64,000 nt of DNA from the NCBI GenBank assembly GCA_949752795.1, contig CATKHW010000427.1, forward strand, positions 806,001 through 870,000, given 5' to 3'. Shown here one piece after another: positions 52,152 to 62,582 of the stretch; the stretch's first letter is position 1; the number at the start of each line of letters is the position of its first letter. The notes beneath the pieces were generated by a model, which had not been told where the DNA came from, searched no databases, and worked only from the letters and a program-made list of their open reading frames with translations. Source of the stretch: Hyperoodon ampullatus. Lineage: Eukaryota > Chordata > Mammalia > Artiodactyla > Ziphiidae. The translations under genes were made by a program, and so were the position numbers.

Positions 52152-53890
52152 ACGTAAGTACCACAATTTTTTGAACCATGTTTATATTTTCTGGGATACT
52201 TAAGGTGTATCCAAGTTGAGGTCCTTGTATGCAGTGCAGCCCTAAATTTTGGGGTGGCTCTGTCTTATTGATTTTCAGTATTCCCAAGGTATATTCCCTA
52301 GACTGGTAGTGCCCTTGGCTCTGTAGCTCTGTTGTTTACTTGTTTTAGGGAACAGAATGCACTCCTCCAGAGAGGCAGTTGGCAATTTACATCCCGCCCA
52401 TCAGCATAACAATGCTCCCTGTTCTCCAGGGCCTGTCTTGCCTTTCTGGTTCTTACACATTTTGTGGATGTCCCTTTTGACCGGTGGGAAGTGATACTTC
52501 TTTGTAGTGCAGATTTGCTTTGCCCGCTTGCTTGCTTGGCCAAAAAGGGCGTATGCGTTTTCTCCTGAATATATTCAGGAGAAAACGCATACGCCCTTTT
52601 TGGCCAAGTGCATCATTGTCGAAGTTGTGCCCCTCTTCCTGTGCTTTAAAGGCGATTCCAACGTACCTCTTGAAATCTGTTTCCTGCTATTCTGCCTCGC
52701 TTTCAAGTCTGCCTCGTTGCCTTCCGTCAACATATTTTTGGACGATAGGTGTCCTTTATTACTCGGCCAGTTTGTGAATTGCTGTGTCCCTGAGCTCCAT
52801 TTTTCAACTCGTTTTTGGAGAGCTGACCGCAAGTCCAAAATTTTGGCTCAGGACCTATACTGGTTCCCGGTGGGTGGCTGAGAATTTGGTTAATTATTCT
52901 TCCTGCCAGGAAATTACAGTGATATGTGCCCGTCCAAATGCCTAACAGCTACTCTCTCATTGGTTCTCCCTCTTCCCTTTCATCCTCTGCCAAATTGGCA
53001 ACCTGTGCGAACCAAGAGGTTAAAGGGGCTGCCTCTCCAAGTTGGGAGGTTGATAGTAAAGCAGACGGAAAGTCAAACCGGAGCACCAGGAGAGGGACTA
53101 TTCGTTGAGTTTTAGAAACCTTTCGTATTCACAGTGTGTCCGTTCTCTAGGTTTCCCGCACATGTTATAGCTGTAGTAATATTCCCTTCAACCTGGAGAG
53201 TTCGGACCCATGGAATGGGTGCCATGCATTATTGCTTTAAAGGGTCTGCATTTGCTCACCCAATCTCACCAATCGTCTCAGTCCCAAGTGTCCCTCCTTA
53301 TGCCACATCCAGCTGTCATTGTAGATAGGGTCATTCCAGCTTTCATCAGAGACCCTGAAGGAATTGTAAAGAATTTCCCAGTTTTTTTGTTTTGTTTTTG
53401 AAATTCCTTTTTATAGTGGGTTTGAGCTGATTCTCGCTGCCATGTTTATGCCAGTCTAGACACACTTGATTCCCTTACGGAGACATATCTATACATAGGT
53501 TTTAAGATTCTTACTAGTCAGATATTTTCCTCTGCGGGAAATATGGGGTTTTGAGTCCCTTTCGCTGAGGACGGTGTAGGTCTTGTCTATTCCATAGTTG
53601 GTTTTTGGAACGGTACCTGTGCTTATATCAAACTCTGGTTTTATGCATCACCCCACCTCTCCTTCCCCCTTAAGCAGGTATAAGAGTGTTTTCTAAATGT
53701 GAGACACTGTTCTCTTTCCTAACTCAGTTCAAGTGTAGCCATGTTTACAGGATCTTCATAAGTGATATCTTATGATAAGTTTCTTTTTCTGTGTGACTTA
53801 TTTCACTTAGAATCATCGTACCTGAATCCACCCATTTTGCTGCTACTGGTCTTATGACATTGATTTCATGGCTGAGGGATATTCCATCGT
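52152..53890. repeat. Satellite monomer 31 (1,739 bp), block type B
   Basis: Perfect palindrome at 52535-52608. Appears identical to monomer 34. A T-to-A near 52,281 changes CAGTTTTCCC to CAGTATTCCC. Confidence 0.95.
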
Positions 53891-55627
53891 ACGTAAGTAC
53901 CACAATTTTTTGAACCATGTTTATATTTTCTGGGATACTTAAGGTGTATCCAAGTTGAGATCCTTGTATGCAGTGCAGCCCTAAATTTGGGGTGGCTCTG
54001 TCTTATTGATTTTCAGTTTTCCCAAGGTATATTCCCTAGACTGGTAGTGCCCTTGGCTCTGTAGCTCTGTTCTTTACTTGTTGTAGGGAACAGAATGCAC
54101 TCCTCCAGAGAGGCAGTTGGCAATTTACATCCCGCCCATCAGCATAACAAGGCTCCCTGTTCTCCAGGGCCTGTCTTGCCTTTCTTGTTCTTACACATTT
54201 TGTGGATGTCCCCTTTGACCGGTGGGAAGTGATACTTCTTTTTAGTGCAGATTTGCATTGCCCGCTTGCTTGCTTTGCCAAAAAGGGCGTATGCGTTTTC
54301 TCCTGAATATATTCAGGAGAAAACGCATACGCCCTTTTTGGCCAAGTGCATCATTGTCGAAGTTGTGCCCCTCTTCCTGTGCTTTAAAGGCGATTCCAAC
54401 GTACCTCTTGAAATCTGTTTCCTGCTATTCTGCCTCGCTTTCAAGTCCGCCTCATTGCCTTCCCTCAACAGATTTTTGGACGATAGTTGTCCTTTATTAC
54501 TCGGCCAGTTTGTGAATTGCTGTGCCCCTGAGCTCCATTTTTCAACTCGTTTTTGGTGAGCTGACCGCAAGTCCAAAATTTTGGTTCAGGACCTATACTG
54601 GTTCCCGGTGGGTGGCTGAGAATTTGGTTAATTCTTCTTCCTGCCGGGAAATTACAGTGATATGTGCCCGTCCAAATGCCTAACAGCTACTCTCTCATTG
54701 GTTCTCCCTCTTCCCTTTCATCCTCTGCCAAATTGGCAACCTGTGCGAACCAAGAGGTTAAAGGGGCTGTCTCTCCAAGTTGGGAGGTTGATAGTAAAGC
54801 AGACGGAAAGTCAAACTGGAGCACCAGGAGAGGGACTATGCGTTGAGTTTTAGAAACCTTTCGTATTCACAGTGTGTCCATTCCCTAGGTTTCCAGCACA
54901 TGTTATAGCTGTAGTAATATTCCCTTCAACCTGGAGAGTTCGGACCCATGGAATGGGTGCCATGCATTATTGCTTTAAAGTGTCTGCATTTGCTCACCCA
55001 ATCTCACCAATCATCTCAGTCCCAAGTGTCCCTCCTTATGCCACATCCAGCTGTCGTTGTAGATAGGGTCATTCCAGCTTTCATCAGAGACCCTGAAGGA
55101 ATTGTAAAGAATTTCCCAGTTTTTTTGTTTTGTTTTTGAAATTCCTTTTTATAGTGGGTTTGAGCTGATTCTCGCTGCCATGTTTATGCCAGTCTAGACA
55201 CACTTGATTCTCTTACGGAGACATATCAATACATAGGTTTTAAGTTTCTTACTAGTCAGATACTTTCTCTGCGGGAAATATGGGGTTTTGAGTCCCTTTC
55301 ACTGAGGACGGTGTAGGTCTTGTCTATTCCATAGTTGGTTTTTGGAACGGTACCTGTGCTTATATCAAACTCTGGTTTTATGCATCACCCCACCTCTCCT
55401 TCCCCCTTAAACAGGTATAAGAGTGTTTTCTAAATGTGAGACACTGTTCTCTTTCCTAACTCAGTTCAAGTGTAGCCATGTTTACAGGATCTTCATAAGT
55501 GATATCTTATGATAAGTTTCTTTTTCTGTGTGACTTATTTCACTTAGAATCATCGTACCTGAATCCACCCATTTTGCTGCTACTGGTCTTATGACATTGA
55601 TTTCATGGCTGAGGGATATTCCATCGT
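53891..55627. repeat. Satellite monomer 32 (1,737 bp), block type C
   Basis: Palindrome at 54273-54346 with one mismatch (CTTTGCC). Same as monomer 35 up to 55,381 except for one missing T near 53,983. Confidence 0.95.
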
Positions 55628-57366
55628 ACGTAAGTACCACAATTTTTTGAACCATGTTTATATTTTCTGGGATACTTAAGGTGTATCCAAGTTGAGGTCC
55701 TTGTATGCAATGCAGCCCTAAATTTTGGGGTGGCTCTGTCTTATTGATTTTCAGTTTTCCCAAGGTATATTCCCTAGACTGGTAGTGCCCTTGGCTCTGT
55801 AGCTCTGTTCTTTACTTGTTTTAGGGAACAGAATGCACTCCTCCAGAGAGGCAGTTGGCAATTTACATCCCGCCCATCAGCATAACAAGGCTCCCTGTTC
55901 TCCAGGGCCTGTCTTGCCTTTCTGGTTCTTACACATTTTGTGGATGTCCCTTTTGACCGGTGGGAAGTGATACTTCTTTGTAGTGCAGATTTGCATTGCC
56001 CGCTTGCTTGCTTGGCCAAAAAGGGCGTATGCGTTTTCTCCTGAATATATTCAGGAGAAAACGCATACGCCCTTTTTGGCCAAGTGCATCATTGTCGAAG
56101 TTGTGCCCCTCTTCCTGTGCTTTAAAGGCGATTCCAACGTACCTCTTGAAATCTGTTTACTGCTATTCTGCCTCGCTTTCAAGTCCGCCTCGTTGCCTTC
56201 CCTCAACAGATTTTTGGACGATAGTTGTCCTTTATAACTCGGCCAGTTTGTGAATTGCTGTGCCCCTGAGCTCCATTTTTCAACTCGTTTTTGGTGAGCT
56301 GACCGCAAGTCCAAAATTTTGGTTCAGGACCTATACTGGTTCCCAGTGGGTGGCTGAGAATTTGGTTAATTCTTCTTCCTGCCGGGAAATTACAGTGATA
56401 TGTGCCCGTCCAAATGCCTAACAGCTACTCTCTCATTGGTTCTCCCTCTTCCCTTTCATCCTCTGCCAAATTGGCAACCTGTGCGAACCAAGAGGTTAAA
56501 GGGGCTGTCTCTCCAAGTTGGGAGGTTGATAGTAAAGCAGACGGAAAGTCAATCCGGAGCACAAGGAGAGGGTTTATTCGTTGAGTTTTAGAACACTTTC
56601 ATATTCACAGTGTGTCCGTTCTCTAGGTTTCCCGCACATGTTATAGCTGTAGTAATATTCCCTTCAACCTGGAGAGTTCGGACCCATGGAATGGGTGCCA
56701 TGCATTATTGCTTTAAAGTGTCTGCATTTGCTCACCCAATCTCACCAATCGTCTCAGTCCCAAGTGTCCCTCCTTATGCCACATCCAGCTGTCGTTGTAG
56801 ATAGGGTCATTCCAGCTTTCATCAGAGACCCTGAAGGAATTGTAAAGAATTTCCCAGTTTTTTTGTTTTGTTTTTGAAATTCCTTTTTATAGTGGGTTTG
56901 AGCTGATTCTCGCTGCCATGTTTATGCCAGTCTAGACACACTTGATTCCCTTACGGAGACATATCTATACATAGGTTTTAAGATTCTTACTAGTCAGATA
57001 TTTTCCTCTGCGGGAAATATGGGGTTTTGAGTCCCTTTCACTGAGGACGGTGTAGGTCTTGTCTATTCCATAGTTGGTTTTTGGAACGGTACCTGTGCTT
57101 ATATCAAACTCTGGTTTTATGCATCACCCCACCTCTCCTTCCCCCTTAAGCAGGTATAAGAGTGTTTTCTAAATGTGAGACACTGTTCTCTTTCCTAACT
57201 CAGTTCAAGTGTAGCCATGTTTACAGGATCTTCATAAGTGATATCTTATGATAAGTTTCTTTTTCTGTGTGACTTATTTCACTTAGAATCATCGTACCTG
57301 AATCCACCCATTTTGCTGCTACTGGTCTTATGACATTGATTTCATGGCTGAGGGATATTCCATCGT
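55628..57366. repeat. Satellite monomer 33 (1,739 bp), block type A
   Basis: Perfect palindrome at 56011-56084. Second copy of monomer 30. Confidence 0.95.
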
Positions 57367-59105
57367 ACGTAAGTACCACAATTTTTTGAACCATGTTTAT
57401 ATTTTCTGGGATACTTAAGGTGTATCCAAGTTGAGGTCCTTGTATGCAGTGCAGCCCTAAATTTTGGGGTGGCTCTGTCTTATTGATTTTCAGTATTCCC
57501 AAGGTATATTCCCTAGACTGGTAGTGCCCTTGGCTCTGTAGCTCTGTTGTTTACTTGTTTTAGGGAACAGAATGCACTCCTCCAGAGAGGCAGTTGGCAA
57601 TTTACATCCCGCCCATCAGCATAACAATGCTCCCTGTTCTCCAGGGCCTGTCTTGCCTTTCTGGTTCTTACACATTTTGTGGATGTCCCTTTTGACCGGT
57701 GGGAAGTGATACTTCTTTGTAGTGCAGATTTGCTTTGCCCGCTTGCTTGCTTGGCCAAAAAGGGCGTATGCGTTTTCTCCTGAATATATTCAGGAGAAAA
57801 CGCATACGCCCTTTTTGGCCAAGTGCATCATTGTCGAAGTTGTGCCCCTCTTCCTGTGCTTTAAAGGCGATTCCAACGTACCTCTTGAAATCTGTTTCCT
57901 GCTATTCTGCCTCGCTTTCAAGTCTGCCTCGTTGCCTTCCGTCAACATATTTTTGGACGATAGGTGTCCTTTATTACTCGGCCAGTTTGTGAATTGCTGT
58001 GTCCCTGAGCTCCATTTTTCAACTCGTTTTTGGAGAGCTGACCGCAAGTCCAAAATTTTGGCTCAGGACCTATACTGGTTCCCGGTGGGTGGCTGAGAAT
58101 TTGGTTAATTATTCTTCCTGCCAGGAAATTACAGTGATATGTGCCCGTCCAAATGCCTAACAGCTACTCTCTCATTGGTTCTCCCTCTTCCCTTTCATCC
58201 TCTGCCAAATTGGCAACCTGTGCGAACCAAGAGGTTAAAGGGGCTGCCTCTCCAAGTTGGGAGGTTGATAGTAAAGCAGACGGAAAGTCAAACCGGAGCA
58301 CCAGGAGAGGGACTATTCGTTGAGTTTTAGAAACCTTTCGTATTCACAGTGTGTCCGTTCTCTAGGTTTCCCGCACATGTTATAGCTGTAGTAATATTCC
58401 CTTCAACCTGGAGAGTTCGGACCCATGGAATGGGTGCCATGCATTATTGCTTTAAAGGGTCTGCATTTGCTCACCCAATCTCACCAATCGTCTCAGTCCC
58501 AAGTGTCCCTCCTTATGCCACATCCAGCTGTCATTGTAGATAGGGTCATTCCAGCTTTCATCAGAGACCCTGAAGGAATTGTAAAGAATTTCCCAGTTTT
58601 TTTGTTTTGTTTTTGAAATTCCTTTTTATAGTGGGTTTGAGCTGATTCTCGCTGCCATGTTTATGCCAGTCTAGACACACTTGATTCCCTTACGGAGACA
58701 TATCTATACATAGGTTTTAAGATTCTTACTAGTCAGATATTTTCCTCTGCGGGAAATATGGGGTTTTGAGTCCCTTTCGCTGAGGACGGTGTAGGTCTTG
58801 TCTATTCCATAGTTGGTTTTTGGAACGGTACCTGTGCTTATATCAAACTCTGGTTTTATGCATCACCCCACCTCTCCTTCCCCCTTAAGCAGGTATAAGA
58901 GTGTTTTCTAAATGTGAGACACTGTTCTCTTTCCTAACTCAGTTCAAGTGTAGCCATGTTTACAGGATCTTCATAAGTGATATCTTATGATAAGTTTCTT
59001 TTTCTGTGTGACTTATTTCACTTAGAATCATCGTACCTGAATCCACCCATTTTGCTGCTACTGGTCTTATGACATTGATTTCATGGCTGAGGGATATTCC
59101 ATCGT
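57367..59105. repeat. Satellite monomer 34 (1,739 bp), block type B
   Basis: Perfect palindrome at 57750-57823. Second copy of monomer 31. Confidence 0.95.
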
Positions 59106-60843
59106 ACGTAAGTACCACAATTTTTTGAACCATGTTTATATTTTCTGGGATACTTAAGGTGTATCCAAGTTGAGATCCTTGTATGCAGTGCAGCCCTAAA
59201 TTTTGGGGTGGCTCTGTCTTATTGATTTTCAGTTTTCCCAAGGTATATTCCCTAGACTGGTAGTGCCCTTGGCTCTGTAGCTCTGTTCTTTACTTGTTGT
59301 AGGGAACAGAATGCACTCCTCCAGAGAGGCAGTTGGCAATTTACATCCCGCCCATCAGCATAACAAGGCTCCCTGTTCTCCAGGGCCTGTCTTGCCTTTC
59401 TTGTTCTTACACATTTTGTGGATGTCCCCTTTGACCGGTGGGAAGTGATACTTCTTTTTAGTGCAGATTTGCATTGCCCGCTTGCTTGCTTTGCCAAAAA
59501 GGGCGTATGCGTTTTCTCCTGAATATATTCAGGAGAAAACGCATACGCCCTTTTTGGCCAAGTGCATCATTGTCGAAGTTGTGCCCCTCTTCCTGTGCTT
59601 TAAAGGCGATTCCAACGTACCTCTTGAAATCTGTTTCCTGCTATTCTGCCTCGCTTTCAAGTCCGCCTCATTGCCTTCCCTCAACAGATTTTTGGACGAT
59701 AGTTGTCCTTTATTACTCGGCCAGTTTGTGAATTGCTGTGCCCCTGAGCTCCATTTTTCAACTCGTTTTTGGTGAGCTGACCGCAAGTCCAAAATTTTGG
59801 TTCAGGACCTATACTGGTTCCCGGTGGGTGGCTGAGAATTTGGTTAATTCTTCTTCCTGCCGGGAAATTACAGTGATATGTGCCCGTCCAAATGCCTAAC
59901 AGCTACTCTCTCATTGGTTCTCCCTCTTCCCTTTCATCCTCTGCCAAATTGGCAACCTGTGCGAACCAAGAGGTTAAAGGGGCTGTCTCTCCAAGTTGGG
60001 AGGTTGATAGTAAAGCAGACGGAAAGTCAAACTGGAGCACCAGGAGAGGGACTATGCGTTGAGTTTTAGAAACCTTTCGTATTCACAGTGTGTCCATTCC
60101 CTAGGTTTCCAGCACATGTTATAGCTGTAGTAATATTCCCTTCAACCTGGAGAGTTCGGACCCATGGAATGGGTGCCATGCATTATTGCTTTAAAGTGTC
60201 TGCATTTGCTCACCCAATCTCACCAATCATCTCAGTCCCAAGTGTCCCTCCTTATGCCACATCCAGCTGTCGTTGTAGATAGGGTCATTCCAGCTTTCAT
60301 CAGAGACCCTGAAGGAATTGTAAAGAATTTCCCAGTTTTTTTGTTTTGTTTTTGAAATTCCTTTTTATAGTGGGTTTGAGCTGATTCTCGCTGCCATGTT
60401 TATGCCAGTCTAGACACACTTGATTCTCTTACGGAGACATATCAATACATAGGTTTTAAGTTTCTTACTAGTCAGATACTTTCTCTGCGGGAAATATGGG
60501 GTTTTGAGTCCCTTTCACTGAGGACGGTGTAGGTCTTGTCTATTCCATAGTTGGTTTTTGGAACGGTACCTGTGCTTATATCAAACTCTGGTTTTATTCA
60601 TCACCCCACCTCTCCTTCCCCCTTAAGCAGGCATAAGAGTGTTTTCTCAATGTGAGACAGTGTTCTCTTTCCTAACTCAGTTCAAGTGTAGCCATGTTTA
60701 CAGGATCTTCATAAGTGATATCTTATGATAAGTTTCTTTTTCTGTGTGACTTATTTCACTTAGAATCATCGTACCTGAATCCACCCATTTTGCTGCTACT
60801 GGTCTTATGACATTGATTTCATGGCTGAGGGATATTCCATCGT
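59106..60843. repeat. Satellite monomer 35 (1,738 bp), block type C
   Basis: Palindrome at 59489-59562 with one mismatch. Second copy of monomer 32 up to 60,597, then the old-type patch. Confidence 0.95.
60598..60660. repeat. Old-type variant patch inside the homogenised domain
   Basis: Four variants (T60598, C60632, C60648, G60660) give TTATTCATC, GCAGGCATAAG, TTCTCAATG and GACAGTG. The same four occur together at 13667, 13701, 13717 and 13729, all offset by exactly 46,931 bp. Other right-domain monomers carry TTATGCATC, GCAGGTATAAG (or ACAGGTATAAG), TTCTAAATG and mostly GACACTG. Flanking right-domain markers limit the tract to at most about 60,527-60,866. Confidence 0.8.
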
Positions 60844-62582
60844 ACGTAAGTACCACAATTTTTTGAACCATGTTTATATTTTCTGGGATACTTAAGGTGT
60901 ATCCAAGTTGAGGTCCTTGTATGCAGTGCAGCCCTAAATTTTGGGGTGGCTCTGTCTTATTGATTTTCAGTTTTCCCAAGGTATATTCCCTAGACTGGTA
61001 GTGCCCTTGGCTCTGTAGCTCTGTTCTTTACTTGCTTTAGGGAACAGAATGCACTCCTCCAGAGAGGCAGTTGGCAATTTACATCCCGCCCATCAGCATA
61101 ACAAGGCTCCCTGTTCTCCAGGGCCTGTCTTGCCTTTCTTGTTCTTACACATTTTGTGGATGTCCCTTTTGACCGGTGGGAAGTGATACTTCTTTGTAGT
61201 GCAGATTTGCATTGCCCGCTTGCTTGCTTGGCCAAAAAGGGCGTATGCGTTTTCTCCTGAATATATTCAGGAGAAAACACATACACCCTTTTTGGCCAAG
61301 TGCATCATTGTCGAAGTTGTGCCCCTCTTCCTGTGCTTTAAAGGCAATTCCAACGTACCTCTTGAAATCTGTTTCCTGCTATTCTGCCTCGCTTTCAAGT
61401 CCGCCTCGTTGCCTTCCCTCAACAGATTTTTGGACGATAGTTGTCCTTTATTACTCGGCCAGTTTGTGAATTGCTGTGCCCCTGAGCTCCATTTTTCAAC
61501 TCGTTTTTGGTGAGCTGACCGCAAGTCCAAAATTTTGGTTCAGGACCTATACTGGTTCCCGGTGGGTGGCTGAGAATTTGGTTAATTCTTCTTCCTGCCG
61601 GGAAATTACAGTGATATGTGCCCGTCCAAATGCCTAACAGCTACTCTCTCATTGGTTCTCCCTCTTCCCTTACATCCTCTGCCAAATTGGCAACCTGTGC
61701 GAACCAAGAGGTTAAAGGGGCTGTCTCTCCAAGTTGGGAGGTTGATAGTAAAGCAGACGGAAAGTCAAACCGGAGCACCAGGAGAGGGACTATGCGTTGA
61801 GTTTTAGAAACCTTTCGTATTCACAGTGTGTCCGTTCTCTAGGTTTCCCGCACATGTTATAGCTGTAGTAATATTCCCTTCAACCTGGAGAGTTCGGACC
61901 CATGGAATGGGTGCCATGCATTATTGCTTTAAAGGGTCTGCATTTGCTCACCCAATCTCACCAATCGTCTCAGTCCCAAGTGTCCCTCCTTATGCCACAT
62001 CCAGCTGTCGTTGTAGATAGGGTCATTCCAGCTTTCATCAGAGACCCTGAAGGAATTGTAAAGAATTTCCCAGTTTTTTTGTTTTGTTTTTGAAATTCCT
62101 TTTTATAGTGGGTTTGAGCTGATTCTCGCTGCCATGTTTATGCCAGTCTAGACACACTTGATTCCCTTACGGAGACATATTAATACATAGGTTTTAAGAT
62201 TCTTACTAGTCAGATATTTTCCTCTGCGGCAAATATGGGGTTTTGAGTCCCTTTCACTGAGGACGGTGTAGGTCTTGTCTATTCCATAGTTGGTTTTTGG
62301 AACGGTACCTGTGCTTATATCAAACTCTGGTTTTATGCATCACCCCACCTCTCCTTCCCCCTTAAGCAGGTATAAGAGTGTTTTCTAAATGTGAGACACT
62401 GTTCTCTTTCCTAACTCAGTTCAAGTGTAGCCATGTTTACAGGATCTTCATAAGTGATATCTTATGATAAGTTTCTTTTTCTGTGTGACTTATTTCACTT
62501 AGAATCATCGTACCTGAATCCACCCATTTTGCTGCTACTGGTCTTATGACATTGATTTCATGGCTGAGGGATATTCCATCGT
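60844..62582. repeat. Satellite monomer 36 (1,739 bp)
   Basis: Palindrome at 61227-61300 with two mismatches, both CpG-type (AACACATACACCC). TAGGCGATTCC is changed here to AAGGCAATTCC near 61,342. Confidence 0.95.

Larger units (their letters stand above)
50167..55381. repeat. Right three-monomer block, copy 1 (5,215 bp)
   Basis: Matches 55,382-60,597 almost base for base, including rare variants: GTTTACTGC near 50,940, TATAACTCGG near 51,019, GGAGCACAAGG near 51,341, GATTTGCTTTGCC near 52,511, TTGTAGGG near 54,080 and CATTCCCTAG near 54,879. The one difference I find is a T missing near 53,983, which also breaks the ORF2 fossil there. The left limit is placed by matching the second copy. 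Confidence 0.92.
55382..60597. repeat. Right three-monomer block, copy 2 (5,216 bp)
   Basis: Second copy of 50,167-55,381. The junction between copies falls somewhere in 55,275-55,381, a stretch of about 107 bp that is identical in the three monomers concerned. To its left the sequence follows the third monomer of the block (TACTTTCTCTGCGG). To its right it follows the monomer that precedes the block (CCCTTAAACAGG at 55,403, as at 50,188). After 60,597 this copy continues into an old-type patch instead. Confidence 0.92.

Noticed and set aside
50167..60597. Treating the block copies as certain biology
   Set aside because: Near-identity over 5.2 kb in a satellite is also what an assembler can create, so I report the duplication as seen but leave its origin open.
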